The position numbers and the translations under genes are program-made. From the NCBI RefSeq assembly GCF_006540305.1, contig NZ_BJOR01000001.1, positions 5,270,001-5,334,000 on the forward strand: a DNA stretch of 64,000 nt, written 5' to 3'. The notes under the pieces are model-generated. The model saw only the letters and a list, made by a program, of their open reading frames with translations, had not been told where the DNA came from and made no database searches. This DNA is from Streptomyces sp. 6-11-2. Lineage in GTDB: Bacteria; Actinomycetota; Actinomycetes; Streptomycetales; Streptomycetaceae. Position 1 is the first letter of the stretch, and every line of letters begins with the position of its first letter. Positions 57,551-64,000 of the stretch are shown piece by piece.

Positions 57551-57951
57551 CGTCGGAAGCCGTACGGCGCGTGCAGAGCGGAAGTCCTTGGGAAGAGACA
57601 TTCGGTTACGCGGGCGCCGTAGCGGCGGGCGACCGGGTCCTGGTGGCCGGCATGACGGCCTTCAAGGGCCTTGTGCTGTACGGGGAGGGCGATCCGTACG
57701 AGCAGGCGAAGGTCGCGCTCACCAGCGCGCTGGAAGCGCTCGCCGAGTTCGGGCTGGGCCCCGGGGCGGTGGTCCGGACCCGGATGTACCTGACGCATCT
57801 GCGGGACGTGGACGAGGTGGGCAGGGCCCACAAGGAACTGTTCGACCTGGTGCGTCCGGTCTCGACCCTGCTGGTGGTCGAGGGCTTCGTGGATCCGCGC
57901 ATCCTGGTCGAGATCGAGCTAGAGGCATACAGAGGAGCCGTGGATTCATGA
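57547..57951 (+). CDS. RidA/YjgF-family protein
   Basis: 134 residues. RidA fold: [52 protein letters not shown], and [16 protein letters not shown] with the Arg that binds the carboxylate in enamine/imine deaminases. Overlaps both priA (ATGA) and hisF (ATGA). RidA proteins clear reactive 2-aminoacrylate; its role within a his operon is not established. Confidence 0.88.
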   Translation: MTSEAVRRVQSGSPWEETFGYAGAVAAGDRVLVAGMTAFKGLVLYGEGDPYEQAKVALTSALEALAEFGLGPGAVVRTRMYLTHLRDVDEVGRAHKELFDLVRPVSTLLVVEGFVDPRILVEIELEAYRGAVDS

Positions 57952-58703
57952 CCCTGGCGGTCCGAGTCATCCCCTGCCTGGACGTGGACGGCGGCCGGGT
58001 GGTCAAGGGCGTCAACTTCCAGAACCTGCGTGACGCCGGCGACCCCGTCGAGATGGCCAAGGTGTACGACTCCGAGGGCGCCGACGAGTTGACGTTCCTG
58101 GACATCACCGCGTCCTCGGGCGACCGGGAGACGACGTACGACGTGGTGCGCCGTACCGCCGAGCAGGTGTTCATCCCGCTGACGGTGGGCGGCGGCGTCC
58201 GCACCACCGAGGACGTGGACAAGCTGCTGCGGGCGGGCGCGGACAAGGTGGGCGTCAACACAGCCGCGATCGCCCGCCCGGACCTGATCCGGGAGATCGC
58301 CGAGCGTTTCGGCCGCCAGGTGCTGGTCCTGTCGGTGGACGCCCGCCGCACTCCCTCCGGGAGCTTCGAGGTGACCACCCACGGCGGCCGCCGGGGCACC
58401 GGCATCGACGCGGTGGAGTGGGCGCACCGGGCGGCGGAGCTGGGCGCGGGCGAGATCCTGCTCAACTCGATGGACGCGGACGGCACGAAAGACGGCTACG
58501 ACCTGGAGATGATCGCGGCCGTCCGCAGGCACGTGACGGTACCGGTGATCGCCTCGGGCGGCGCCGGCAAGCTCGCCGACTTCCCTCCGGCCGTCACAGC
58601 GGGCGCGGACGCGGTCCTGGCCGCCTCGGTCTTCCACTTCGGCGATCTGCGCATCGGCCAGGTCAAGGAGGCACTGCGCGGGGCGGGACACCCCGTTCGG
58701 TAG
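57948..58703 (+). CDS. hisF: Imidazole glycerol phosphate synthase, cyclase subunit
   Basis: 251 residues, (beta/alpha)8. [19 protein letters not shown] with Asp11-like residue, [42 protein letters not shown] and IASGGAGKL. Forms the HisHF complex making IGP and AICAR. ATG 57948 with AGAGGAG upstream. Confidence 0.96.
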   Translation: MTLAVRVIPCLDVDGGRVVKGVNFQNLRDAGDPVEMAKVYDSEGADELTFLDITASSGDRETTYDVVRRTAEQVFIPLTVGGGVRTTEDVDKLLRAGADKVGVNTAAIARPDLIREIAERFGRQVLVLSVDARRTPSGSFEVTTHGGRRGTGIDAVEWAHRAAELGAGEILLNSMDADGTKDGYDLEMIAAVRRHVTVPVIASGGAGKLADFPPAVTAGADAVLAASVFHFGDLRIGQVKEALRGAGHPVR

Positions 58704-58718
58704 CCCGAGGCAGCGCAT

Positions 58719-58752
58719 GGCCCCGGTCGCCCCGAAGCGGCCGGGGCCTTTT
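58719..58752 (+). terminator. Terminator of the his operon
   Basis: GGCCCCGG / CCGGGGCC stem, extended by an inner TCGC/GCGG pairing, followed by TTTT. Confidence 0.85.
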
Positions 58753-58765
58753 CGTGCCGATACGC

Positions 58766-58807
58766 GAAAGAGAAGTTGCGCAATTCTTGTTGTGCAACTT
58801 TCCTTTC
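58766..58807 (+). promoter_or_regulatory. Large palindromic operator of the arsR-type gene
   Basis: 18-base arms match at 15 positions around a 6-base centre: GAAAGAGAAGTTGCGCAA (58766-58783) and the complement of 58790-58807. The core TTGCGCAA/TTGTGCAA is typical of ArsR sites. It overlaps the -35 (TTGTGC, 58790), so autorepression is likely. Confidence 0.7.
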
Positions 58808-58818
58808 GTATCTAGGGT
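58790..58818 (+). promoter_or_regulatory. Promoter of the arsR-MFS pair
   Basis: TTGTGC (58790-58795) and TAGGGT (58813-58818) with a 17-bp spacer; six bases later is ATG 58825, so the transcript is probably leaderless. Confidence 0.65.
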
Positions 58819-58824
58819 GGGTGC

Positions 58825-59412
58825 ATGCCACGCGAGGAGAACCGGAAAGTCACTGATCTGGGCACGCTCAAGGCGCTCGCCCATCCGTTGCGCATGAAGC
58901 TCTACCGGCTGCTGTTCGTGGCCGAGGCGGCGACCGCCTCACACCTGGCCGAGCAGGTGGACGAAGCCGTGTCCCTGGTCAGCTACCACCTGCGCAAGCT
59001 CGCCGAGCACGGTCTGATCGAGGCGGCCGAGCCGCGCAGCGGGGACGCGCGGGAACGCTGGTGGCAGCCGGCCTCGGACGGCGTCTCCATCCGTGACGAG
59101 GACTTCCGGGACGCGCCGGAGAAGGTGACGGCGCACCTCGCGGCCTCCCGGCTCTTCCTGGAGCAGCGCGTCGAGATGTACCGCACCTACCTCGACGAGC
59201 GCCTCCACTGGGGGCGGGAGTGGAACGACGCCGCGTTCGACTCGGAGTCGCTGCTGCGGCTGACGGCCGCCGAACTGGCCGAGCTCAAGAAGGACGTGCA
59301 CGACCTGCTGACGAAGTACGACGAGCAGGGCCGGGCCCGCGAGGCGGCCGGCGACACCGAAGGGCGCGAACACGTCGCGCTGCACACGTACGCCTTCCCG
59401 TTCCGCGTCTGA
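58825..59412 (+). CDS. ArsR-family transcriptional regulator
   Basis: 195 residues. Winged helix: LKALAHPLRMKLYRLLFVAEAATASHLAEQVDEAVSLVSYHLRKL. No metal-binding CxC; a long helical C-terminal region suggests another type of ligand. Upstream palindrome indicates autoregulation. The MFS gene starts 14 bases downstream and is its likely target. Confidence 0.9.
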   Translation: MPREENRKVTDLGTLKALAHPLRMKLYRLLFVAEAATASHLAEQVDEAVSLVSYHLRKLAEHGLIEAAEPRSGDARERWWQPASDGVSIRDEDFRDAPEKVTAHLAASRLFLEQRVEMYRTYLDERLHWGREWNDAAFDSESLLRLTAAELAELKKDVHDLLTKYDEQGRAREAAGDTEGREHVALHTYAFPFRV

Positions 59413-59426
59413 GAGAGGTCACTGCC

Positions 59427-60683
59427 TTGACCACCGCGTCTGCGATATCCGCCGGCGAACGTGCCGCCGAGCGCCCCGCCCACCGCGACGGCAACGTCCT
59501 GCGCTGGCTCGCCGCCTACACCGCCTCGATGATGGGCGACAACGTCTACTACCTCGCCCTGTCCTGGGCGGCCATCCGTGCCGGGTCGCCCGCGCAGGCC
59601 GGGGTGGTGATGGCGGTCGGCGCGCTGCCCAGGGCGCTGCTGATGCTGGGCGGGGGAGTGATCGCCGACCGGCTCGGGCCGCGGAGGGTGGTGATCGGCA
59701 GCGACGCCGTACGCTGCGTCGCCGTCCTGGCGGTGGCCGCCCTGCTGTGGCTCGCCAGCCCCGGCCTGTGGCTGCTGGCCCTGCTCGCCCTGGTCTTCGG
59801 CACCGTGGATGCCGTGTTCATGCCCGCGGTGGGCGCCCTGCCCGCGCGGGTGACGAGCCGGGACCAGCTCGCGCGCGTGCAGGGCATGCGGGGGCTGGCG
59901 ATCCGGTTCGCGAGCGTCGTCGGCGCGCCGCTCGGCGGCCTCGGCGTCGCACTCGGCGGCGCCGCGGCGGCGTTCGGGTGCGCCGGACTGCTGATCGCCG
60001 TGTCCCTGCCACTGCTGCTCTCCGTACGGATCCGGGACCTGCCGCAGGACGACACCGCCGACGCCGCCGACAGGACCCCCTGGCGCGACCTGGTGGCGGG
60101 CCTGCGCTACATCCGCCGCCACCGTGTCCTCGGCCCGCTGATGCTGGCCATCGCCTTCGGCGACCTCGGCTTCGTCGCCCCGCTCAACGTGGGCCTGGCC
60201 CTGCTGGCCGACCAGCGCGGCTGGGGCGCCTCCGGGATGGGCTGGGTACTGGCGGGATTCGGCACCGGGGCGGGTGCGGCCTCCCTGCTGCTGGCGGTGC
60301 GCGGCCGGCTGCCGCACGCCGGACACGTGGCCGCGTACATGATCCTGGCCGGCTCCGTGGCCATCGGCGCCCTCGCCTTCGTCCCGAGCGTCGTCGCCGC
60401 CGCCTCGGTGGCCGTACTGATCGGCCTCCTCGTCGGACTCAGCGGCGCCCTGTGCGGCGCACTGCTGCAGACCCAGACCGATCCGGCCTACCTCGGGCGG
60501 GTCACCGCCGTGGGCGGCCTGATCAGCCTCGGCTTCGCCCCGCTCAGCATGCCGCTGTCGGCCGCCGCGATCGGGGCCTGGGGGACCGGCCCGGTGTTCG
60601 TCGTCAGCGCGGCGGTGTGCGGTCTGGGCGGGGTCGTGGCCCTGGCCGCCCCCCGCCTGCGCCGCGCCGAACTGCCCCACTGA
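59427..60683 (+). CDS. MFS transporter
   Basis: 418 residues, about 12 membrane segments; motif GGGVIADRLGPRRVVIGSD between segments 2 and 3. Resembles MFS efflux pumps of the enterobactin-exporter type; substrate unknown. TTG 59427 with GAGAGAGG upstream. Probably co-transcribed with and repressed by the ArsR-type regulator. Confidence 0.9.
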   Translation: MTTASAISAGERAAERPAHRDGNVLRWLAAYTASMMGDNVYYLALSWAAIRAGSPAQAGVVMAVGALPRALLMLGGGVIADRLGPRRVVIGSDAVRCVAVLAVAALLWLASPGLWLLALLALVFGTVDAVFMPAVGALPARVTSRDQLARVQGMRGLAIRFASVVGAPLGGLGVALGGAAAAFGCAGLLIAVSLPLLLSVRIRDLPQDDTADAADRTPWRDLVAGLRYIRRHRVLGPLMLAIAFGDLGFVAPLNVGLALLADQRGWGASGMGWVLAGFGTGAGAASLLLAVRGRLPHAGHVAAYMILAGSVAIGALAFVPSVVAAASVAVLIGLLVGLSGALCGALLQTQTDPAYLGRVTAVGGLISLGFAPLSMPLSAAAIGAWGTGPVFVVSAAVCGLGGVVALAAPRLRRAELPH

Positions 60684-60708
60684 CCCCGCCGAAGCGGCGC
60701 GGCGGGGT

Positions 60709-61344
60709 TCAGAGCCCCAACTGCTTGGTCTCCGACAGCTTCGTGATCGCGTCCTGGTCGCCGACCGTCTCGACCCGGGCCGTGCCCTGCCGGCCGAACG
60801 CGAACAGCAGCAGCTCCGACGGCTCGCCCGTCACCGTCACCACCGGCGTGCCCCGGTGCGCCACGGCCGTCCGGCCGTCCGGGCGGCGCAGGACCAGGCC
60901 GGTGGGGATGCCCCGGCCCAGCAGCCGGGCGGTGCGCTCCAGCCGGGACCACAGGGTCTCCTGGAAGACCGGGTCGAGCTCGCGCGGCGTCCAGTCGGGC
61001 TGGGCGCGGCGCACGTCCTCGGTGTGGACGTAGAACTCGACGGTGTTGGCCGCCTCGTCGATCTGCTTGAGCTGGAAGGGTGAGAAACGGGGCGGGCCGG
61101 TACGGATCAGCTGGATCAGCTCCTCGTACGGCTTCGCCGCGTACTCCTCCATCACTTTCTGGAGGCGGGGCGCCAGCGGCTTGATCAGCACGCCCCCGGC
61201 CGCGTCGGGACGCCGCTCGCGCACCACCACGTGCGCCGCCAGATCCCGGGTGAGCCACCCCTCGCAGAGGGTGGGCGCCTCAGGGCCGGCGGTCTCCAAG
61301 AGATCGGCGAGAAGGAGCCGTTCACGCTTGGCAAAGGTCGACAT
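60709..61344 (-). CDS. TIGR03085-type maleylpyruvate isomerase-like protein
   Basis: 211 residues. DinB/MDMPI fold: [37 protein letters not shown] with the helix-bundle His ligands, and [17 protein letters not shown]. Related proteins use mycothiol. ATG 61344 lies 6 bases after TAGGCT (61356-61351, minus strand), leaderless-type. Convergent with the MFS gene; 25 bases separate the stops. Confidence 0.88.
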   Translation of the reverse strand: MSTFAKRERLLLADLLETAGPEAPTLCEGWLTRDLAAHVVVRERRPDAAGGVLIKPLAPRLQKVMEEYAAKPYEELIQLIRTGPPRFSPFQLKQIDEAANTVEFYVHTEDVRRAQPDWTPRELDPVFQETLWSRLERTARLLGRGIPTGLVLRRPDGRTAVAHRGTPVVTVTGEPSELLLFAFGRQGTARVETVGDQDAITKLSETKQLGL

Positions 61345-61508
61345 GTGGTCAGCCTACGACCACGCAGCGAGTCCGCCCACCCGTCGACCGGCCACCCCAG
61401 GCGCCGAGCCGACCGAGGGACCGGCGCCCGAAAAGCCCCGTCGCGCCGGGGCGCTCAGCCAGTGGAACGCCGCCCCGGACGCCGGTCCCGCGCGGCACAA
61501 TGGCACCC

Positions 61509-61910
61509 ATGACCAGCACGCCCGGTACGCCCACGCCCAGCAGCCTCGACCAGGAGATCGCGCGCCGCCTCAAGCGCAGCGCCGACGGGCTCCTGCCCGC
61601 CATCGCCCAGCAGTACGACACCGGCGAGGTACTGATGCTCGGCTGGATGGACGACGAGGCGCTGCACCGCACGCTGACCACCGGCCGCTGCACCTACTGG
61701 TCGCGCAGCCGCCGGGAGTACTGGGTCAAGGGCGACACCTCCGGGCACGTGCAGCACGTCAAGTCCGTCGCCCTGGACTGCGACGCCGACACCGTGCTGG
61801 TCAAGGTCGACCAGGTGGGCGCCGCCTGCCACACCGGCGACCGCACCTGCTTCGACGCCGACGTCCTGCTGAAGGACGCAGGTTCCGGCGCGCCGGCCGA
61901 AGGTCAGTAA
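61509..61910 (+). CDS. hisI: Phosphoribosyl-AMP cyclohydrolase
   Basis: 133 residues. [36 protein letters not shown], and zinc Cys residues in [16 protein letters not shown]. No fused HisE domain. ATG 61509 lies 7 bases after CACAAT (61496-61501), leaderless-type; ATG 61500 would overlap that promoter. Apart from the main his operon but 12 bases before trpE. Confidence 0.95.
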   Translation: MTSTPGTPTPSSLDQEIARRLKRSADGLLPAIAQQYDTGEVLMLGWMDDEALHRTLTTGRCTYWSRSRREYWVKGDTSGHVQHVKSVALDCDADTVLVKVDQVGAACHTGDRTCFDADVLLKDAGSGAPAEGQ

Positions 61911-61921
61911 GGTCAGCCGCC

Positions 61922-63436
61922 ATGGATCTCGAGACGTTCCGCAAGCTCGCCACCGACCGCCGCGTCATCCCGGTCACCCGCAAGCTCCTCGCCGACGGCG
62001 ACACCCCGGTCGGGCTCTACCGCAAGCTCGCCGCCGAGCGCCCCGGCACCTTCCTGCTGGAGTCCGCGGAGAACGGCAGTACGGCGTACACCTGGTCCCG
62101 GTACTCCTTCGTGGGCGTCCGCAGCGACGCCACCCTCACCGAGCGCGGCGGCCAGGCCCACTGGCTCGGCGCCCCGCCCGTCGGCGTCCCCGCCGAGGGC
62201 GACCCGCTCGCGGCCCTGCGCACCACCGTCGAGACCCTGCACACCCCCCGCGACCTGGCCCACGACCTGGGCCTGCCGCCCTTCACCGGAGGCATGGTCG
62301 GTTACCTCGGCTACGACATCGTGCGCCGCCTGGAGAAGATCGGCCCCGGCGAGCGCGACGACCTGCGGCTGCCCGAGCTGACCATGCTGCTCACCTCCGA
62401 TCTCGCGGTCCTCGACCACTGGGACGGCACGGTCCTGCTGATCGCCAACGCGATCAACCACAACGACCTGGACACCGGCGTCGACGAGGCGTACGCCGAC
62501 GCCGTGGCACGCCTGGACGCCATGGAGGCGGACCTGTCCCGCCCGGTCGTCCAGCCGCCCGCCGCGCTGCCGCCCTCCGAACTGCCCGAGTACACCGCGC
62601 TGTGGGGCGGCGAGGACTTCCAGGCGGCCGTGGAGGACGTCAAGGAGCGCATCCGCGCGGGCGAGGCCTTCCAGGTCGTCCCCTCCCAGCGCTTCGAAAC
62701 GCCGTGCACGGCGAGCGCACTGGACGTCTACCGGGTGCTCAGGGCCACCAACCCCTCGCCGTACATGTACCTGTTCCGGTTCCCCTGCGGGGATGGAGAC
62801 GCCTTCGACGTCGTCGGGTCCAGCCCGGAAGCCCTGGTGAAGGTCGAGGACGGGCGGGCCATGGTCCACCCCATCGCCGGCACCCGGCCGCGCGGCGCCA
62901 CCCCGCAGCAGGACCAGGCCCTCGCCGAGGAACTGCTCGCCGACCCCAAGGAACGCGCCGAGCACCTGATGCTCGTCGACCTCGGGCGCAACGACCTGGG
63001 CCGGGTCTGCGAGCCGGGCTCCGTCGAGGTCGTCGACTTCATGTCCGTCGAGCGGTACTCGCACGTCATGCACATCGTCTCCACCGTGACCGGACGGGTC
63101 GCGGCGGGCCGCACCGCCTTCGACGTGCTGACCGCCTGCTTCCCGGCCGGCACCCTCTCGGGCGCGCCGAAGCCGCGGGCCATGCAGATCATCGACGAAC
63201 TCGAGCCGTCCCGGCGGGGGTTGTACGGCGGCTGCGTGGGCTACCTGGACTTCGCCGGCGACTCCGACACCGCCATCGCCATCCGCACCGCACTGCTGCG
63301 CGACGGCACCGCCTACGTCCAGGCGGGCGCCGGCATCGTCGCCGACTCCGACCCGGTGGCCGAGGACACCGAGTGCCGCAACAAGGCGGCGGCCGTGCTG
63401 CGGGCGGTGCACACCGCGAACCGGCTGGGACGGTAG
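61922..63436 (+). CDS. trpE: Anthranilate synthase component I
   Basis: 504 residues. First step of tryptophan synthesis with a separate glutaminase. N-terminal LLES feedback motif, then FQVVPSQRF, SPEALV, PIAGTRPRGATPQQD, MLVDLGRNDLGRV, and GTLSGAPKPRAMQIIDELEP. ATG 61922 lies 8 bases after TAAGGT (61908-61913); it could be leaderless, starting within the hisI end. I see no trp attenuator. Confidence 0.95.
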   Translation: MDLETFRKLATDRRVIPVTRKLLADGDTPVGLYRKLAAERPGTFLLESAENGSTAYTWSRYSFVGVRSDATLTERGGQAHWLGAPPVGVPAEGDPLAALRTTVETLHTPRDLAHDLGLPPFTGGMVGYLGYDIVRRLEKIGPGERDDLRLPELTMLLTSDLAVLDHWDGTVLLIANAINHNDLDTGVDEAYADAVARLDAMEADLSRPVVQPPAALPPSELPEYTALWGGEDFQAAVEDVKERIRAGEAFQVVPSQRFETPCTASALDVYRVLRATNPSPYMYLFRFPCGDGDAFDVVGSSPEALVKVEDGRAMVHPIAGTRPRGATPQQDQALAEELLADPKERAEHLMLVDLGRNDLGRVCEPGSVEVVDFMSVERYSHVMHIVSTVTGRVAAGRTAFDVLTACFPAGTLSGAPKPRAMQIIDELEPSRRGLYGGCVGYLDFAGDSDTAIAIRTALLRDGTAYVQAGAGIVADSDPVAEDTECRNKAAAVLRAVHTANRLGR

Positions 63437-63506
63437 GGCGTTTCTCACGTCCGGCACATGAACCCCGGATGACACGGCGCCCGCGGTCCGAGCGATAGTG
63501 GAGTAC

Positions 63507-64000
63507 GTGACTGCCCTACCTCACCCCCGTTCCGAAGCCGCCGCACCCGCCCGGTCCGGCCGCCGCAGCCTCGCCGTCGCCCTGCTGTGCGGCGCGCTCG
63601 GCGCGGCCGTGGCGCTGCTCGCCACCCGGCAGCGATGGGCGGAGGGCACCGCGACGGTGGCCGGCGGCGCCTTCCCGCTGACCGCCAGGGGCAGCGAGGT
63701 CACGGGCGTGCCCGCGGCGCTGGCCATAGTGGGCCTGGCCGCGCTCGTCGCCGTCTTCGCCGTCCGCCGCTCCGGCCGCGTCCTGGTCGCCGTGCTGCTC
63801 GCGCTCTCCGGCGCGGGCACGGTCGCCGCCGCCCTGCTCGGCGCCGACGACGGCGGCGCCCTCGACGAGAAGGCCGCCCAGGTCTCCGGCGACACCGCCG
63901 CGACCGCCGCCGCGCTCAGCCACACCGGCTGGCCCTACGTCGCGGCCGTCGGCGGGGCGCTGCTGCTCCTGGCCGGCCTGCTCGCTCTGCGCTACGGCCG
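63507..64000 (+). CDS. Trp-associated membrane protein (TIGR02234), partial
   Basis: First 164 codons visible; runs off the right edge. Membrane segments near 22-40, 72-90, 95-112 and 140-160 with an acidic loop (GADDGGALDEKAAQVSG). Position directly after trpE fits the Trp-region conserved membrane family TIGR02234. GTG 63507 lies 7 bases after GATAGT (63494-63499). Confidence 0.85.
   Translation, partial: MTALPHPRSEAAAPARSGRRSLAVALLCGALGAAVALLATRQRWAEGTATVAGGAFPLTARGSEVTGVPAALAIVGLAALVAVFAVRRSGRVLVAVLLALSGAGTVAAALLGADDGGALDEKAAQVSGDTAATAAALSHTGWPYVAAVGGALLLLAGLLALRYG

Overview
The window is chromosomal DNA of a high-GC actinomycete, almost certainly Streptomyces. The evidence is very high GC with GC-biased third positions, many GTG/TTG starts, start-stop overlaps of the GTGA/ATGA type, many leaderless-type promoters, and a gene order (dcw cluster, ileS, lspA, dnaE, his/trp) that I recognise from the Streptomyces core genome. 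It is mostly conserved core sequence. I see no defence island, prophage, CRISPR array, rRNA or tRNA gene.

Layout. 1-2700: DUF58/MoxR pair (DUF58 runs off the left edge) and a beta-carbonic anhydrase, all minus strand. 2795-21323: the division and cell-wall (dcw) cluster on the plus strand, rsmH-ftsL-(small repeat ORF)-ftsI-murE-murF-mraY-murD-ftsW-murG-ftsQ-ftsZ-ylmD-ylmE-sepF-ylmG-divIVA; no mraZ is seen in front of rsmH. It makes lipid II (MurE, F, MraY, D, G), polymerises and crosslinks septal peptidoglycan (FtsW, FtsI, FtsL, FtsQ), builds and anchors the Z ring (FtsZ, SepF, YlmG) and directs polar growth (DivIVA). 21365-24997: terminators, then ileS (minus) behind a T-box leader. 25264-29217: TraR/DksA-type protein, lspA, rluD-type pseudouridine synthase and a GNAT gene. 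29276-33905: Na+/H+ antiporter, SDR, MscS channel (minus) and a dienelactone-hydrolase-like gene. 33904-34095: a MITE-like element. 34114-38870: minus-strand DUF2252, membrane protein, DsbA-like and PhoD genes. 39092-46517: dnaE, a 59-residue protein (minus), a NYN-domain protein, and an ABC exporter with a second small repeat ORF between ATPase and permease. 46552-52776: DUF2567-like protein, a patch of decayed genes (TetR and amidohydrolase remnants), YbaK, a LON-domain protein, an unknown helical protein, an Lrp-like remnant, a 59-bp palindromic element and a predicted beta-helix membrane protein. 52892-63436: histidine genes hisD-hisC-hisB-(54-residue membrane protein)-hisH-priA-(RidA-like)-hisF, an ArsR/MFS pair, a TIGR03085 protein, hisI and trpE, then a partial Trp-associated membrane protein running off the right edge.

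Most worth a second look: (1) a roughly 425-bp imperfect tandem duplication of the ftsL/ftsI junction that creates a 142-codon ORF linked by GTGA overlaps to both neighbours; (2) a similar low-complexity relay ORF in the ABC operon, and a small tandem duplication of the hisD/hisC junction; (3) ileS, which combines a translational T-box with a GAHH signature in place of HIGH; (4) two MITE-like elements whose tips supply stop codons, and a hairpin repeat inserted in frame in moxR; (5) palindromic operators before ftsZ, hisD and the arsR-type gene. All functions are read from sequence and family knowledge; no database search was run.
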